Positions 39,001 to 49,548 are shown, counted from the stretch's first letter. The stretch: 64,000 bases of DNA from Paucibacter sp. KBW04 (GCF_003852425.1 NZ_QAJN01000014.1:1-64000), one strand, 5' to 3'. Notes: generated by a model from the sequence alone, not told the origin. A program made the numbers and translations.

Positions 39001-40662
39001 AACGGCATCAACTACAGCGGCTTCGTCCATGGGCAGAACGATTCGGTGCTGAGCGGCAAGGCCAGCATTGCGCGGATCAACACCGATCAGGCCGTGGGCA
39101 ATTACCGCGGCGTGCTGCAGGTCAGCGGCCTGGATGCCGCCAACTACGAGATCCGCTACGTCAACGGCGACTACCGCATCATTCCCGCCGACCAACTGCT
39201 GGTGAAGGTGCAAAACAATAGCGTGGGCTATGGCGCGCTGCCGAACTATTCGGTGCGGGTGGCGCAGTACATGGCCCATGGCGAGGCGCTCAGCGATCTG
39301 GTGCCCACGGCCATCAATGGCAATCAGTTCAGCTTCCGGGACCGCTCGGGCAATCTGATCGTTTTCACCCTACAGCCCGGTGGCGCCAGCTATAGCAGCG
39401 CGGGCCAATTGCAGGTGGGCAACTACACGATGACGGCCGATCAGGTCAATGTAGGCAGCGCCTACAAGGCCCTGAACATCGTCGGCAATCTGGCGGTGAC
39501 GCCCAAGGCCCTGGACCCCGTGGTGGGTGGCCTCACCAAGGTCTACGACGGCACGAACGCGATGTCCGGCCTCAGCACCGAGCTGAGCGGCAGCTTGCGC
39601 GGCGACCAGATCGCCCTGCAAGGCAGCGGCGCCTTCAGCAGCACTCATGCTGGCACGCAGCTGGGCTATACCGTGTCCAATCTGGGCCTGAGCGGCAGCG
39701 ATGCCCGCAACTACTATCTGAGGGGAGATGGCCAAGCCATCATCGGACAAGACGGCCAGATCACACCTCGCCTGCTGACGCTGGAACTGCTCAACAGCGG
39801 CGTGCAAAAAGTCTACGACGGCAATACCAGCGCGCCACCTAACTTCCAACCGCAGTGGCGTGTCAGCGGCTTTGCCGCCGGCGATAACGCCGCCTTGCTG
39901 AGCTGGCTGCAAGCCCTGTACGACAACCCCAAGGTCGGTCAAGACAAGCGCCTGAGCGTGGACGGCATCCAGCTGGCCGCCCTGCAAGGCAGCCTGGGCA
40001 GCCTGGCCTCGGACTACCGCATCGAGGGCAGCAGTCGCAGCGTGGCGGCCAGCATCACGGCCATCCCCGAGCCCCTGCCCGTGCCTCCGCCACCCTTCAC
40101 GCCCCCGGTCACGCCACCCGATGCCGGCGGCGGCTCGCAAGGTTCCTCGGGCACGCCTTCCTTGCCGGTCGACCCGCAGACCCAGGTGCCCGTGGGCCCG
40201 CGAATCGAGATCGACCCCAGGTCGGCCGAGCCCGAGAAGCACGATGGCGGCGCTGCGGCGAGCAGCGCGAACCAGCCTGTGTCAGCGGCGGCCCTGCTCA
40301 GCCAAACAGCTGCTGATGCTCGCAGCCAGGCCGGCTGCGAGGCCTTGAGCATCGACGTGCTGCGCGCGGCCTCAGCATCAGTCGAGGGGCAAGCCCAAGT
40401 GAGCTTGCCCGACACCTGCTTGGCTGAAGCCGGCCAGGGCTTCAGCATCGACCTGCGCCAGCTCTTGGACGGCGGCCAAGCCGCCGAGGTCCTGTCCATC
40501 CGCAAGAGCGACGGTGGCGCCCTGCCCGCTTGGCTGAGCCATTTTGCCGAGCGCAAGCTCTTGGTGGCCAGCCAAGTACCCTCTGGCGCCCTGCCCTTGA
40601 GCCTGCATATTCAGGGCAAGAACGGTTCGACCCAGCTCCTGATCAAGCGACGCACGAACTAG
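27091..40662 (+). CDS. Giant two-partner secretion exoprotein (TpsA) with YDG/MBG super-repeats
   Basis: This 4523-residue secreted protein is the likely substrate of the adjacent TpsB. It starts with an extended signal peptide (MYRLVWSDHLQTYVVAAEN), with a cut near AFAQ around residue 63. The filamentous-haemagglutinin TPS domain (about 65-330) holds the WQSFNVG, FLSNPNGVYF and LIDPYNV motifs. A glycine/serine/asparagine-rich beta-helix-like region runs to about 1320. One KVYG module (MBG type, about 1327) and two YDG modules follow. About 2740 residues are then made of four super-repeats of some 753 residues, the last truncated. A proline-rich linker (about 4325-4350) leads to a unique 170-residue tail with two cysteines. 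No CdiA-type VENN motif or toxin domain is visible. An adhesin, biofilm or surface-fibre role is the family expectation. Its stop overlaps that of cbbR. Confidence 0.92.
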   Translation: MNRHGALNRMYRLVWSDHLQTYVVAAENARSQGKGSSKAGRRLLAVLGFGLSGVSLGLSAFAQTAPPPKALPSGGQLVAGQAQIVSNAGAGQMNIVQGTPRAAIDWQSFNVGAQAQVNFVQPSASAVTLNRVLGSDASQIFGRISSNGQVFLSNPNGVYFSPSAKVDVGGLIATTHAISNADFMAGKASFARAGSSGAVVNDGELQAKLGGYIALLAPEVRNEGVIVAQAGTVALAAGESFSLQLNGNRLAAVQVTAGQIKTLVDNRQAVLAPDGLIILSARAAQSLGGAVIKHSGTLQANSLQERGGRIVLEADEIQLASGASVQARGASGGGTVLIGGDWQGSGTVYQARKVEAEAGSSVDVSASRDGDGGKAVLWSNAHQAGTTTRVQGQVLARGAGSGSGGQIETSGHALLLEGSQVNAGAGGQWLIDPYNVTISNGSTQAGGSGVTAAGGGSWTPSASGSTISNSLINSALNNGQNVSITTAGAGAEAGNIAVNGAINKSSGGIANLSLIADGSITVAANITMGSSSANSGAVLLKAKSGITQNAVTIKTFGQNVTFWSNSSNSGEGRIVVGTGAKIDTGTSTNSAAVGAATSGGGRITLGGGLDDGANGGVAGDGIPDGYATSATANPLVLGVAATPAVSPGPALWSGGGNVQVRGKSTGSNSGTSVLGSGGLTIDSGTGSIELTGQTLVTGGNGRGVLLNAWGDSATPTVIRSLSSAANAISITGDSSASTGYVSGNDRTGIDIGFGNSAGASASISAPNGGGIVMVGRSPIAGNSGIDLNFVDILANSGAISLNGGVQGVTLGSSSNSNVTLGAKAGSAVTSSSSAISLTGDIITSGNATAVQGSGSVTLKPSTNSNTIAVGNGAPAQSLSNLNLATNFFDGSGAIKSGFSLVTVGSSAGTGVINVNGTSSDTLNFVNPMRFLTGGTADINLRGNSVYTGAGTHSSLSVNAGGAATLSGAIRSASIALDVTLTGNFNDVLSNNSLSGHNGWCSVCVNQGSSILSSGGNISLTGVAPNAASGTFAPSAVVVQSATLDASTPGKASASTIQINGSYTGSSTSPGTTWGVTGVTLTGSSSVFKADGAIKVTGDAGTPWYGSSGTDLGVDIRGGSWTVAPASGKGSITITGTARQSSYASVGLYYGDLAIAGAVDTTINTGAASTASTGFLIQSGHSLSSSSSGSLTISPVQGNISIAGSLSNTAGSDALLNTQGNNNIFVTGSIAAGAGNLSLAAGSDLARGVSSGGNISAQGNITGTGQLLFYTGSVAGTSISSPINGSSSWLASGSGDFRYNRQYLDPVGALAVGNGKNYVLYREQPTLSLSGLSNTSKVYGNTDPAAPMPTGVSGALNGDTLAQIAPSALSRVAGENVGSYRYGGTSSQLGYAFAPINVALNISPRPLTLSGTRVYDASSNISGNLLTVTNLVGADVLQLSGTGQLSLKDVGSRSLSDSSGLILGGSAASNYTLTGASGSILITPKTIASTATAPSSKVYDGSTAAYGSSASLAAAEAPGSGTSSDLRPYAGDTLSLSGSALGSYNSKDVATANTITFSGAGLTLTGASAGNYILQQASNSQAATITPKSLTPTGLSANNKAYDGSTAATLSGTATLLASEAVGTGSAVDGKPYAADAVALSGTPVGTFNSANVAGANSVSVTGLSLSGAQASNYSLASYPSLSASIAPALLTVTANADAKFVTTADLAGFNGVSYAGFAKGENASVLSGSLSISRSNPSQELVGNYAGVLVPSGLSAANYAINYVNGDYRIIPADQLLIKVTNQNTVYGSSPSYAVYSAQYMAGGNTLTNLSLVSNSGNQYRYADANGAETSFTLAANNALLSSSGNLRVGNYSVGGTATQIAGQYSALNFVGNLSVSQKALTPSVASGLSRVYDGTTTMSGLTLASSDAIAADALTLSGLGNFSARNVGTNLAYTVQALTLGGSDAGNYYLASGSSFSGSNGVITARPLLISAPIISKVYDGTTAYAVTAGDLLSMGSGLVGGDSLSNATLSFASKMAGLNNRTVTPSAAVIADGNNGNNYSVSYASNALSSISPLNLTLAAPSVNKVYDGSNAASGLASLVAGAYVAGDSLQSNSLVFANSHAGTGKTVNVSNALIYDALGADMSGNYTISYQANTSSSISPKTLTATLNNGPVSKVYDSNSDAPSGFTPGWSLSGFISGDSSAQLNTGSVAFNSSHVATASQIIVSGLSIGSISGSNGSLSSDYQLGASSQSVAASITPKTLSASLSNTGVSKVYDASTQAPSGFVPSFALTGLIAGDSAASIQAGSVQYNSKDVATASQLNASGLTIGTIGGSNSSAASDYQLASSSASVAATITPKSLTPSGLSVAASKVYDGTTGVTLLGRAALASPQAPGSGNGSDGTPYSGDAIGLSGVPIGTYNSANVADATGVAISNLSLVGAQASNYSLASYPLLAASISRAPLSITANADAKFVTTADASGYNGVNYTGFVHGETRTVLSGTASVTRSNSAEAVGSYAGVLVPSGQSAANYAISFVNGDYKIIPADQLLIKVQNQNSGYGTSPLYSVASAQYMLGGTTLTDLTLLSHSGNQYVFADANGAQTGFTLAASNPLFSGSNHLRVGNYSVAGVNNSISGQYSALNFVGNLTVDQAALSPSASGGLSKVYDGTTAMNGLNLSMGGQLSGDLLSANGSGAFSSRNAGSPVDYTVSNLSLSGSDAGNYYLAGDGHSFSGHDGAITPRAITFTAPIISKVYDGGTAYTSSAADLNAMAGVLVGGDQLTGMQLEFSSKMAGSNNRSVSASLAQIADGNQGRNYTVSYAGNQASTITPLAISLLAPSVSKVYDGSTAASGLASVSSGAFVGGDSLIADTLSFADAHAGSGKQLIVSNALVRDAQGADMSGNYQFSYLSSLSSSITPKTLTANIVNGGVSKVYDGSNSAPGGYTPTWSVSGLIAGDSAASLAYTQAGYNSSHVATANQLTFSGLSLSGISGSNGSLSSDYQLGSNQANTAASITPATLTAQLANTGVAKVYDATTQAPAGFGPLWSVTGLVAGDSAASIKAATLAYNSKDVAYASQLRASGLTIGAISGSNSSAASDYQLAASSSAVAASITAKSLTPGGLAVGSKVYDGTNSAPLTGTASLAGAQAPGSGSSSDGIPYAGDQIALAGTPVGSFNSSDVASANTVSVSGLSLTGAQSSNYSLASYPSLSGSIQRAGLTISANLDAKFVTTPDVAGFNGVHYEGFVHGETPAVLSGTATVSRSNTDQVVGQYAGVLVPSGQTAANYSITYVNGDYHIIPADQLLVKVRNQSDGYGSPSSYGIASAQYMAGGVTLTDLTLSSRVGDRFSFVDANNDASAFTITPGSPQMSSSGNLRVGNYLMSGVDQSLSGQYKALEVVGNLTVTPKALTPSVKDGLSKVYDGTTGMNQLNLNAGGQLAGDALSLSGNGAFASRNAGSGLAYTVSQLSLSGSDADNYYLASASNSFSGNNGTITPRAVTLTAPVISKVYDGGTSYSATATDLSAIGSVLVGGDSLSSIDLSYTSKMAGSGNRSVNAANASIQDGNNGLNYLVSYAGNDSSSITPLSITLAAPTVSKVYDASLTANGLAQLSAGAFAASDVLSSNSLAYTDSHAGLGKTVNASKALILDAQGADMSGNYTISYLANTSSSISPKTLTATLNNEGTSKVYDGSTAAPSGWAPSWSWAGLVGGDSAASLNFLSASFNSSHVATASQISVGGLSLAGISGSNSSLASDYQLSANQASVAASITPASLSVSLNNSSLTKVYDASTQAPQGFTPIFGVSGLIAGDSAANIGWSTAFYNSKDVWSAQQLTVQGLSLSGISGSLASQASDYQLSNTSASAAASISAKRLTPGGLSVAPSKVYDGTRGVNLQGQASLGAAEAAGTGNSLDGLAYLGDAVGLSGVPVGLYNSADVASANAVSISHLSLSGAQAGNYVLAAYPSLAASISKATLTVTANLDAKFVTTADEAGYNGINYSGFVHGQNDSVLSGKASIARINTDQAVGNYRGVLQVSGLDAANYEIRYVNGDYRIIPADQLLVKVQNNSVGYGALPNYSVRVAQYMAHGEALSDLVPTAINGNQFSFRDRSGNLIVFTLQPGGASYSSAGQLQVGNYTMTADQVNVGSAYKALNIVGNLAVTPKALDPVVGGLTKVYDGTNAMSGLSTELSGSLRGDQIALQGSGAFSSTHAGTQLGYTVSNLGLSGSDARNYYLRGDGQAIIGQDGQITPRLLTLELLNSGVQKVYDGNTSAPPNFQPQWRVSGFAAGDNAALLSWLQALYDNPKVGQDKRLSVDGIQLAALQGSLGSLASDYRIEGSSRSVAASITAIPEPLPVPPPPFTPPVTPPDAGGGSQGSSGTPSLPVDPQTQVPVGPRIEIDPRSAEPEKHDGGAAASSANQPVSAAALLSQTAADARSQAGCEALSIDVLRAASASVEGQAQVSLPDTCLAEAGQGFSIDLRQLLDGGQAAEVLSIRKSDGGALPAWLSHFAERKLLVASQVPSGALPLSLHIQGKNGSTQLLIKRRTN
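31852..34110 (+). repeat. Exoprotein super-repeat unit 1 (full)
   Basis: This unit is 2259 bp, 753 codons, eight modules in order. They start with SLTP-YDG, then DAKFVTTAD, PADQLLIKV, a KVYDGTT module after LTPSV, and APIISKVYDG. The last three are APSVNKVYDG, VSKVYDSNS and VSKVYDAST. The next copy begins exactly where this one ends. Confidence 0.88.
34111..36372 (+). repeat. Exoprotein super-repeat unit 2 (full)
   Basis: This unit is 2262 bp and has the same eight modules in the same order as unit 1. Marker motifs: DAKFVTTAD at 34441, PADQLLIKV at about 34666. Codon choices differ from unit 1 at many sites, so this is not a recent exact duplication. Confidence 0.88.
36373..38631 (+). repeat. 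Exoprotein super-repeat unit 3 (full)
   Basis: This unit is 2259 bp with the full eight-module order. Marker motif DAKFVTT is at 36700. The sixth module carries KVYDASL instead of KVYDGS. Confidence 0.88.
38632..40062 (+). repeat. Exoprotein super-repeat unit 4 (shortened)
   Basis: This unit is about 1431 bp. The first four modules are present (DAKFVTTAD at 38962). It then jumps to a single final QKVYDGNTSAPP module, having lost the APIISKVYDG and APSVxKVYDG modules and one of the last two. It ends at the proline-rich linker. Confidence 0.82.
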
Positions 40663-41597
40663 GCCAAGTCCACATGCCGGGCAAACTGCTCGGCCAAGAA
40701 GCTCTCCCCCCGCTCCAGCACGAAGTAACGAAAGGCTTCGGCGGCGGGCGAGAGCATCTTGGACAAGGTGTTGACCACATGCCAGGCCCGCAGCACCGGC
40801 GCGCCCTGCACATCCAGCACGGCGATCAGGCGGTTGTCCAGCTCCAGACCCAGGGTGTGCAGAGACAGAAAACTCAGGCCCATGCCGGCCATCACCGCCT
40901 GCTTGATGGTCTCGTTGCTGGACATCTCCATGGTCACCCGCGGCGTCACATGGGCGTCGGCAAAAAACTTCTCCAGCGCGGTGCGTGTGCCCGAGCCCGG
41001 CTCACGCACGATAAAGCCCTGGTCACGCAATTCCTCGGCCGAGACCTGCTCGGCTCGCACCAGCGGATGATCCACCGCCGCCACGAACACATGGGGGTGG
41101 GCAGCAAAGGGCTCGGCCCGGGTGGCTAACTCCTTGGGTGGGCGGCCCATGATGGCGATGTCCACCTCGCCGCCGTGCAGCATCTTGACCAGTTGTTCGC
41201 GGTTGCCCACGGCCAGGCGTATCTCCACGCCCTCGTGCTCGCGCCGGAACTCGGCCAGCAGGCGCGGCAAAAAATACTCGGCCGTGCTGACCATGCCTAT
41301 GTTCAGCTGCCCCGCCTCCAGCTTTTGCAGGCGCGCCGCGGCGTCCTCCGCATCCTTGAGCGTGGCCAGGATCTTTCTCGCATAGACCAGCATGTACTCG
41401 CCCACCGTGGTCAGCGTCACCTGGCGCCCGCTGCGGTCGAACAAAGGCATGCCCACATGGCCCTCCAGCTCGCGGATCTGCATGGTCACCGCCGGCGGCG
41501 TCAGGTGCAGGCTCTGCGCCGCCTTGGCGAAGCTGAGCTGGCGCGCCACCTCGCTGAACACACGCAGCTGGCGGAAGGTGGCGTTCTTCATCGTCAT
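40659..41597 (-). CDS. cbbR: LysR-type regulator of the Calvin-cycle operon, CbbR
   Basis: This is a 312-residue LysR regulator. The N-terminal HTH (FRQLRVFSEVARQLSFAKAAQSLHLTPPAVTMQI) is followed by an effector domain, with NIGMVSTAEYFLPRLLAEF and the loop REPGSGTRTALEKFF that is common to CbbR proteins. CbbR proteins sense metabolites such as RuBP, phosphoenolpyruvate or NADPH and activate the cbb operon. It is divergent from cbbL across 103 bases. The first of two ATGs (41597) has an AAGGA site. Its stop codon overlaps the stop of the exoprotein gene. Confidence 0.93.
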   Translation of the reverse strand: MTMKNATFRQLRVFSEVARQLSFAKAAQSLHLTPPAVTMQIRELEGHVGMPLFDRSGRQVTLTTVGEYMLVYARKILATLKDAEDAAARLQKLEAGQLNIGMVSTAEYFLPRLLAEFRREHEGVEIRLAVGNREQLVKMLHGGEVDIAIMGRPPKELATRAEPFAAHPHVFVAAVDHPLVRAEQVSAEELRDQGFIVREPGSGTRTALEKFFADAHVTPRVTMEMSSNETIKQAVMAGMGLSFLSLHTLGLELDNRLIAVLDVQGAPVLRAWHVVNTLSKMLSPAAEAFRYFVLERGESFLAEQFARHVDLA

Positions 41598-41604
41598 TCA
41601 GTAA

Positions 41605-43170
<1,566 letters not shown>

Positions 43171-43192
43171 CTTTTAATTGGAGCAGCACACC

Positions 43193-43645
43193 ATGATGAG
43201 CAACCCCACCGGCCTGATCACCCAAGGCCAGTTCAGCTTCCTGCCCCCGCTGACGGACGAAGAAATCGGCCTGCAGATCAGCTACGGCCTGGCCAAGGGC
43301 TATGCCTGGAGCATCGAGTACACCGACGACCCGCACCCCCGCAACACCTACTGGAGCATGTATGGCAACCCCATGTTCGACCTGCATGACGCTGCCGCCG
43401 TGATGATGGAGCTGCAAGCCTGCCGCAAGGCCGTGCCGGGCCAGTACATCCGCCTGATGGCCTTTGACTCCACCCGTGGCGTCGAGACCATCGCCATGAG
43501 CTTCATCGTCAACCGCCCCGAGCGCGAACCCGGCTTCATGCTGGAGCGCCAGGAGGTCAACGGCCGCAGCATCCGCTACAGCACGCGGGGCTATGCCGCC
43601 CATCGGCCCGAAGGCGAGCGCTACGGCAGCCCTAGCAAGACCTGA
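43193..43645 (+). CDS. cbbS: RuBisCO small subunit, red-type
   Basis: This is the small subunit of the L8S8 enzyme, 150 residues long. This is the longer red-type form, with a C-terminal beta-hairpin extension (EVNGRSIRYSTRGYAAHRPEGERY) that lines the central pore. The N-terminal part includes TQGQFSFLPPLTDEEIG and the SMYGNPMFDLHDAA motif. Two ATGs in tandem (43193, 43196) follow a GGAG site, and the first is used. Confidence 0.97.
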   Translation: MMSNPTGLITQGQFSFLPPLTDEEIGLQISYGLAKGYAWSIEYTDDPHPRNTYWSMYGNPMFDLHDAAAVMMELQACRKAVPGQYIRLMAFDSTRGVETIAMSFIVNRPEREPGFMLERQEVNGRSIRYSTRGYAAHRPEGERYGSPSKT

Positions 43646-43678
43646 CCCTCCGCCCAGACCTGCAAGCTCATCACGGCC

Positions 43679-44668
43679 ATGAACGCCCCACGCTTTTTCA
43701 TTCCCGGCAGCAGCATGCCCGGCCCAGCCAGCGCCAGGCCTGAGCCAGACGCCCCGGCCCTGAGCCAAGCCCGCTCGGTGGCGGCGGTGTTGGCCGAGAC
43801 CCAGGTGGAAAGCGTGCTGCAGGAACTGGACGAGGAGCTGGTGGGCCTGGCCAGCGTCAAGGCGCGCATCCGCGATATCGCCGCCCTGCTGGTGATCGCC
43901 AAGCTGCGCCTGAACTTCGGCCTGGCCGCGCAGGCGCCCAGCCTGCATATGTGCTTCACCGGCAACCCAGGCACCGGCAAGACCACGGTGGCCGGCCGCA
44001 TGGCCACCATCCTGCATCGCCTGGGTTACATCCGCAAAGGCCATGTGGTCTCGGTGACCCGGGACGATTTGGTCGGCCAATACATCGGCCACACGGCGCC
44101 CAAGACCCGCGAGGTCATCAAGCGGGCCATGGGCGGCGTGCTCTTCATCGACGAGGCCTACTACCTCTATCGCCCCGAGAACGAGCGCGACTACGGCCAG
44201 GAGGCGATCGAGATCCTCTTGCAGATGATGGAAAACCACCGTGACGATTTGGTCGTCATCCTGGCCGGCTACGAAGACCGCATGGACATCTTTTTCCAGT
44301 CCAACCCCGGCATGCGCTCGCGCATCGCGCATCACCTCGAATTCCCCGACTACTCGGCCGAGGAACTGATGCAGATCGCGCAAACCATGTTGACCGAGGC
44401 CAATTACCGCTTCGGCCCCGGCGCGCAAGAGGCCTTTGCCCAGTACTTGGAGCTGCGCCTCACCCAGCCTCAGTTCGCCAATGCCCGCAGCGTGCGCAAT
44501 GCCTTGGATCGCATGCGCTTGCGTCAGGCCAGCCGGCTCTTCGCCGACCCGCATCGCGAGCTGAGCGCCAGCGAACTCACGACCCTGGCGCCGGCCGACA
44601 TCCTGGCCAGCCGCCTGTTCTCCAACAACAAGGAGGGAGCCTCCCATGCTGCAAGCCCTGGTCTTTGA
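43679..44668 (+). CDS. cbbX: Red-type RuBisCO activase CbbX
   Basis: This is an AAA+ ATPase of 329 residues that pulls on the C-terminus of red-type CbbL to release inhibitory sugar phosphates, and is itself activated by RuBP. The Walker A box is [15 protein letters not shown], Walker B lies in [14 protein letters not shown], and arginine-finger/sensor motifs follow in [12 protein letters not shown] and [17 protein letters not shown]. It has a non-conserved 35-residue N-terminal head. The downstream cbbY starts within its last eight codons. Confidence 0.97.
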   Translation: MNAPRFFIPGSSMPGPASARPEPDAPALSQARSVAAVLAETQVESVLQELDEELVGLASVKARIRDIAALLVIAKLRLNFGLAAQAPSLHMCFTGNPGTGKTTVAGRMATILHRLGYIRKGHVVSVTRDDLVGQYIGHTAPKTREVIKRAMGGVLFIDEAYYLYRPENERDYGQEAIEILLQMMENHRDDLVVILAGYEDRMDIFFQSNPGMRSRIAHHLEFPDYSAEELMQIAQTMLTEANYRFGPGAQEAFAQYLELRLTQPQFANARSVRNALDRMRLRQASRLFADPHRELSASELTTLAPADILASRLFSNNKEGASHAASPGL

Positions 44669-45407
44669 TGTGGACGGCACCCTGGCCGACACCGAATCCG
44701 CCCATCTCCAAGCCTTCAACAAGGCTTTTGCCCACCTCAAGCTGGGCTGGCACTGGGATCAGCAGCTTTACACCCGCCTGCTCAAAGTGGCAGGTGGACG
44801 TGAGCGCATCGCCCATTTTTGGCAGATGCACGAGCCGGCCACCGCCGGCAGTGAAGAGGTTCAGGTCTGCATTGCAGAGATTCACGCCCTCAAAACCCAG
44901 TTCTACACCGAGGCCTTGGCGCAAAACCGCCTGCCCCTGCGCCCCGGCGTGCTGGACTTATTGGAAGGCGCGGCCCAACTCGGCCTGCCCCTGGCCCTGG
45001 CCACCACGACGACGCCGGCCAATGTCGAGGCCTTGCTGCGGCCCCAGCTGGGCTCGCTGTGGCGGCGCTGGTTCGCGGCCATAGGCGATGGCGCCAGCGC
45101 CACCCGTAAGAAACCCGACCCCTTGGTTTATCAACAGGTGCTGGCCCAGCTGAACCTGCCGGCTGCGGCCTGCCTGGCGATCGAAGACTCCGAGATCGGA
45201 CTGCGCGCCGCCGCTGCTGCCGGCCTGCCCACCTTGGTCTCACCCACGGCCTATACCCGGGGCCAGGATTTCCGCCTGGCCTGGTGGCTGCATGAGGCGG
45301 GTGAGCGCGCCCCGCTGCCCCGCCTGAGCGAATTGCGCCAGCGCTTTGCGCAGGACGGTCTGGCCCGCCGCAGCCCCCACAGCTCAGGCCTTTCCCTGAG
45401 CTGCTGA
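44646..45407 (+). CDS. cbbY: CbbY-type HAD phosphatase
   Basis: This HAD-superfamily phosphatase has 253 residues. CbbY of Rhodobacter dephosphorylates xylulose-1,5-bisphosphate, a RuBisCO inhibitor released by CbbX. The nucleophile motif is [19 protein letters not shown], followed by [12 protein letters not shown], the second HAD motif [16 protein letters not shown], the lysine KKPDPLVY and the DDxx-like motif [16 protein letters not shown]. It overlaps cbbX by 23 bases. These residues favour CbbY over a CbbZ phosphoglycolate phosphatase. The last 25 residues are variable. Confidence 0.9.
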   Translation: MLQALVFDVDGTLADTESAHLQAFNKAFAHLKLGWHWDQQLYTRLLKVAGGRERIAHFWQMHEPATAGSEEVQVCIAEIHALKTQFYTEALAQNRLPLRPGVLDLLEGAAQLGLPLALATTTTPANVEALLRPQLGSLWRRWFAAIGDGASATRKKPDPLVYQQVLAQLNLPAAACLAIEDSEIGLRAAAAAGLPTLVSPTAYTRGQDFRLAWWLHEAGERAPLPRLSELRQRFAQDGLARRSPHSSGLSLSC

Positions 45408-45471
45408 GCCGACGCCGCCCGCTGGCCCAGGCCTTGCTCACACCCCATTCAAAACCATTGCGGAGACTGCC

Positions 45472-46557
45472 ATGCCCCTGACCGGACGCCAAACCCTCAC
45501 CCAGTATTTAATCGAGCAACGCCGCCGTTTCCCCGCCGCCAGCGGCAACTTCAACGCCCTGATCCTGGACGTGGCCATGGCCTGCAAAGCGATTGCCCGC
45601 GCCGTGGGCCAGGGCGCTCTGGCGGGCGTACATGGCGCCCATGCCAGCGAACAAGGTGACAAAAGCATCAATGTGCAAGGCGAGACCCAGCAAAAACTCG
45701 ATGTGCTGGCCAACGACTACTTCTTGCGCATCAATGAATGGGGCGGCCACCTGGCCGGCATGGCCTCGGAAGAGCTGGAAGCCCCCTACCCCATTCCTGC
45801 CGCCTATCCCAAGGGCAACTACCTCTTGGTCTTCGACCCGCTGGACGGCTCCAGCAATATCGACGTCAACCTCACCGTGGGCAGCATTTTTTCCATCTTG
45901 CGCGCACCAGCCAAAGACGGTGACTTGACCGAGGCCGACTTTCTGCAGCCCGGCAGCGAGCAGGTGGCCGCTGGTTACGCCCTCTACGGCCCGGCCACCA
46001 TGCTGGTGCTGAGCGTGGGCGACGGCGTGGCGGGATTCACCCTGGACAAAGACCTGGGCGAGTTCATGCTCACCCATCCCAAGATGCAGGTGCCGCCCAG
46101 CACGCAAGAATTTGCCATCAACGCCTCCAACAGCCGCTTCTGGGAGGCGCCGGTCAAGCGCTTTGTGGACGAATGCCTGGCCGGCAAGTCCGGCCCGCGC
46201 GAGAAGGACTTCAATATGCGCTGGATCGCCTCCATGGTGGCCGAGGCCCACCGCATCCTGACCCGGGGCGGCGTCTTCCTCTACCCACGCGACAACAAGG
46301 ACGCCAGCAAGCCCGGCCGTCTGCGCCTGCTCTACGAGGCCAACCCGATCGGCTTTCTGATCGAACAAGCCGGTGGCCGCGCCAGCACTGGCTACAGCCC
46401 GGTGTTGAAGGAAAAGCCCACGCAGCTGCACCAACGCATAGGCCTGGTGTTCGGCTCGCGCCACGAGGTGGAGCGCATCGAGCGCTACCACGCCGAGCCG
46501 CCGGTCAAGATCGAAGACAACCCGCTCTTCAGCGAGCGCAGCCTGTTCCGCGTCTGA
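45472..46557 (+). CDS. cbbF: Fructose-1,6-bisphosphatase, class I
   Basis: This enzyme releases phosphate from fructose-1,6-bisphosphate in the regeneration arm of the Calvin cycle. In many bacteria it also acts on sedoheptulose bisphosphate. It has 361 residues. The metal-site motif [14 protein letters not shown] and [16 protein letters not shown]-type region (here [17 protein letters not shown]) are present, together with [22 protein letters not shown] site precedes the ATG. It lies between cbbY and the phosphoribulokinase gene. Confidence 0.96.
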   Translation: MPLTGRQTLTQYLIEQRRRFPAASGNFNALILDVAMACKAIARAVGQGALAGVHGAHASEQGDKSINVQGETQQKLDVLANDYFLRINEWGGHLAGMASEELEAPYPIPAAYPKGNYLLVFDPLDGSSNIDVNLTVGSIFSILRAPAKDGDLTEADFLQPGSEQVAAGYALYGPATMLVLSVGDGVAGFTLDKDLGEFMLTHPKMQVPPSTQEFAINASNSRFWEAPVKRFVDECLAGKSGPREKDFNMRWIASMVAEAHRILTRGGVFLYPRDNKDASKPGRLRLLYEANPIGFLIEQAGGRASTGYSPVLKEKPTQLHQRIGLVFGSRHEVERIERYHAEPPVKIEDNPLFSERSLFRV

Positions 46558-46586
46558 TCAAGAACACAAGAAAAGCGAGCCCCATC

Positions 46587-47482
46587 ATGTCAGTCCGCCA
46601 CCCCATCATCGCCATCACCGGTTCATCCGGCGCCGGCACTACCTCGGTCACCCGCACCTTCGAGAACATCTTCCGCCGCGAGAGCGTCAAAGCCGCCCTG
46701 ATCGAAGGCGACAGCTTTCACCGCTATGACCGCGCCGAGATGAAGATCCGCCAGGCCGAGGCCGAGGCCTCCGGCAACCAGCACTTCAGCCACTTCGGGC
46801 CGGAGAACAATATGTTTGCCGAGCTGGAAGCGCTGTTCAGCGACTACGCCCGCACCGGCCGAGGCCAAAGCCGCAAATACCTGCACGACGAGAAAGAAGC
46901 CGCGCCCTTCAATCAAAAGCCCGGCACCTTCACGCCCTGGCAAGACCTGAGCCCGGACACCGACCTGCTCTTCTACGAAGGCCTGCACGGCGCCGTCGTC
47001 ACACCTGAGCTGAACATCGCGCAATACCCTGACTTACTGATCGGCGTCGTGCCCGTCATCAATCTGGAGTGGATTCAAAAGCTCTACCGCGACAAGTCCA
47101 GCCGCGGCTACAGCACCGAGGCCGTCACCGACACCATCTTGCGCCGCATGCCGGACTATGTGCACTACATCTGCCCGCAGTTCGCTCACACCCATGTGAA
47201 CTTCCAGCGCGTGCCCTGTGTAGACACCTCCAACCCGTTTATTGCACGGGAGATTCCGGCCCCGGATGAAAGCATGGTGGTGATCCGCTTCGCCCAGCCC
47301 AAGGGCATCGACTTTCCCTATCTGCTGAACATGATTCACAACAGCTTTATGTCGCGCGCCAACACCATCGTCGTGCCCGGCGGCAAGATGGAGCTGGCCA
47401 TGCAGCTGATCTTCACCCCCTTTATCTGGCGCATGATGGAGCGGCGCAAAAAGGCCATCTCCAGCGAAGCCGGGAGCATGGC

Positions 47483-47486
<4 letters not shown>
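46587..47486 (+). CDS. cbbP: Phosphoribulokinase
   Basis: This enzyme phosphorylates ribulose-5-phosphate to RuBP, the substrate of RuBisCO, and is specific to the Calvin cycle. Its 299 residues fit the bacterial type. The P-loop [11 protein letters not shown] is near the start, and the [10 protein letters not shown] catalytic segment, [21 protein letters not shown] and the basic [20 protein letters not shown] follow. The ATG at 46587 directly precedes the conserved N-terminus. cbbT starts in its stop codon (ATGA). Confidence 0.97.
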
Positions 47487-49519
<2,033 letters not shown>

Positions 49520-49548
49520 TTCAATATTCAGACAGACAAGGAGTTCTT

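Noticed and set aside
31852-40062. Periodic repeats considered as a CRISPR-like array
   Set aside because: The period is about 2260 bp, the repeat is translated and diverged, and no cas genes are present.
40063-40662. Exoprotein C-terminus as a contact-dependent inhibition toxin with immunity gene
   Set aside because: There is no VENN-like motif, no toxin-like domain, and no small immunity gene downstream. The next gene is cbbR on the opposite strand.
44646-45407. HAD phosphatase as phosphoglycolate phosphatase (cbbZ/gph)
   Set aside because: The [12 protein letters not shown] and [12 protein letters not shown] motifs and the overlap with cbbX fit CbbY better.
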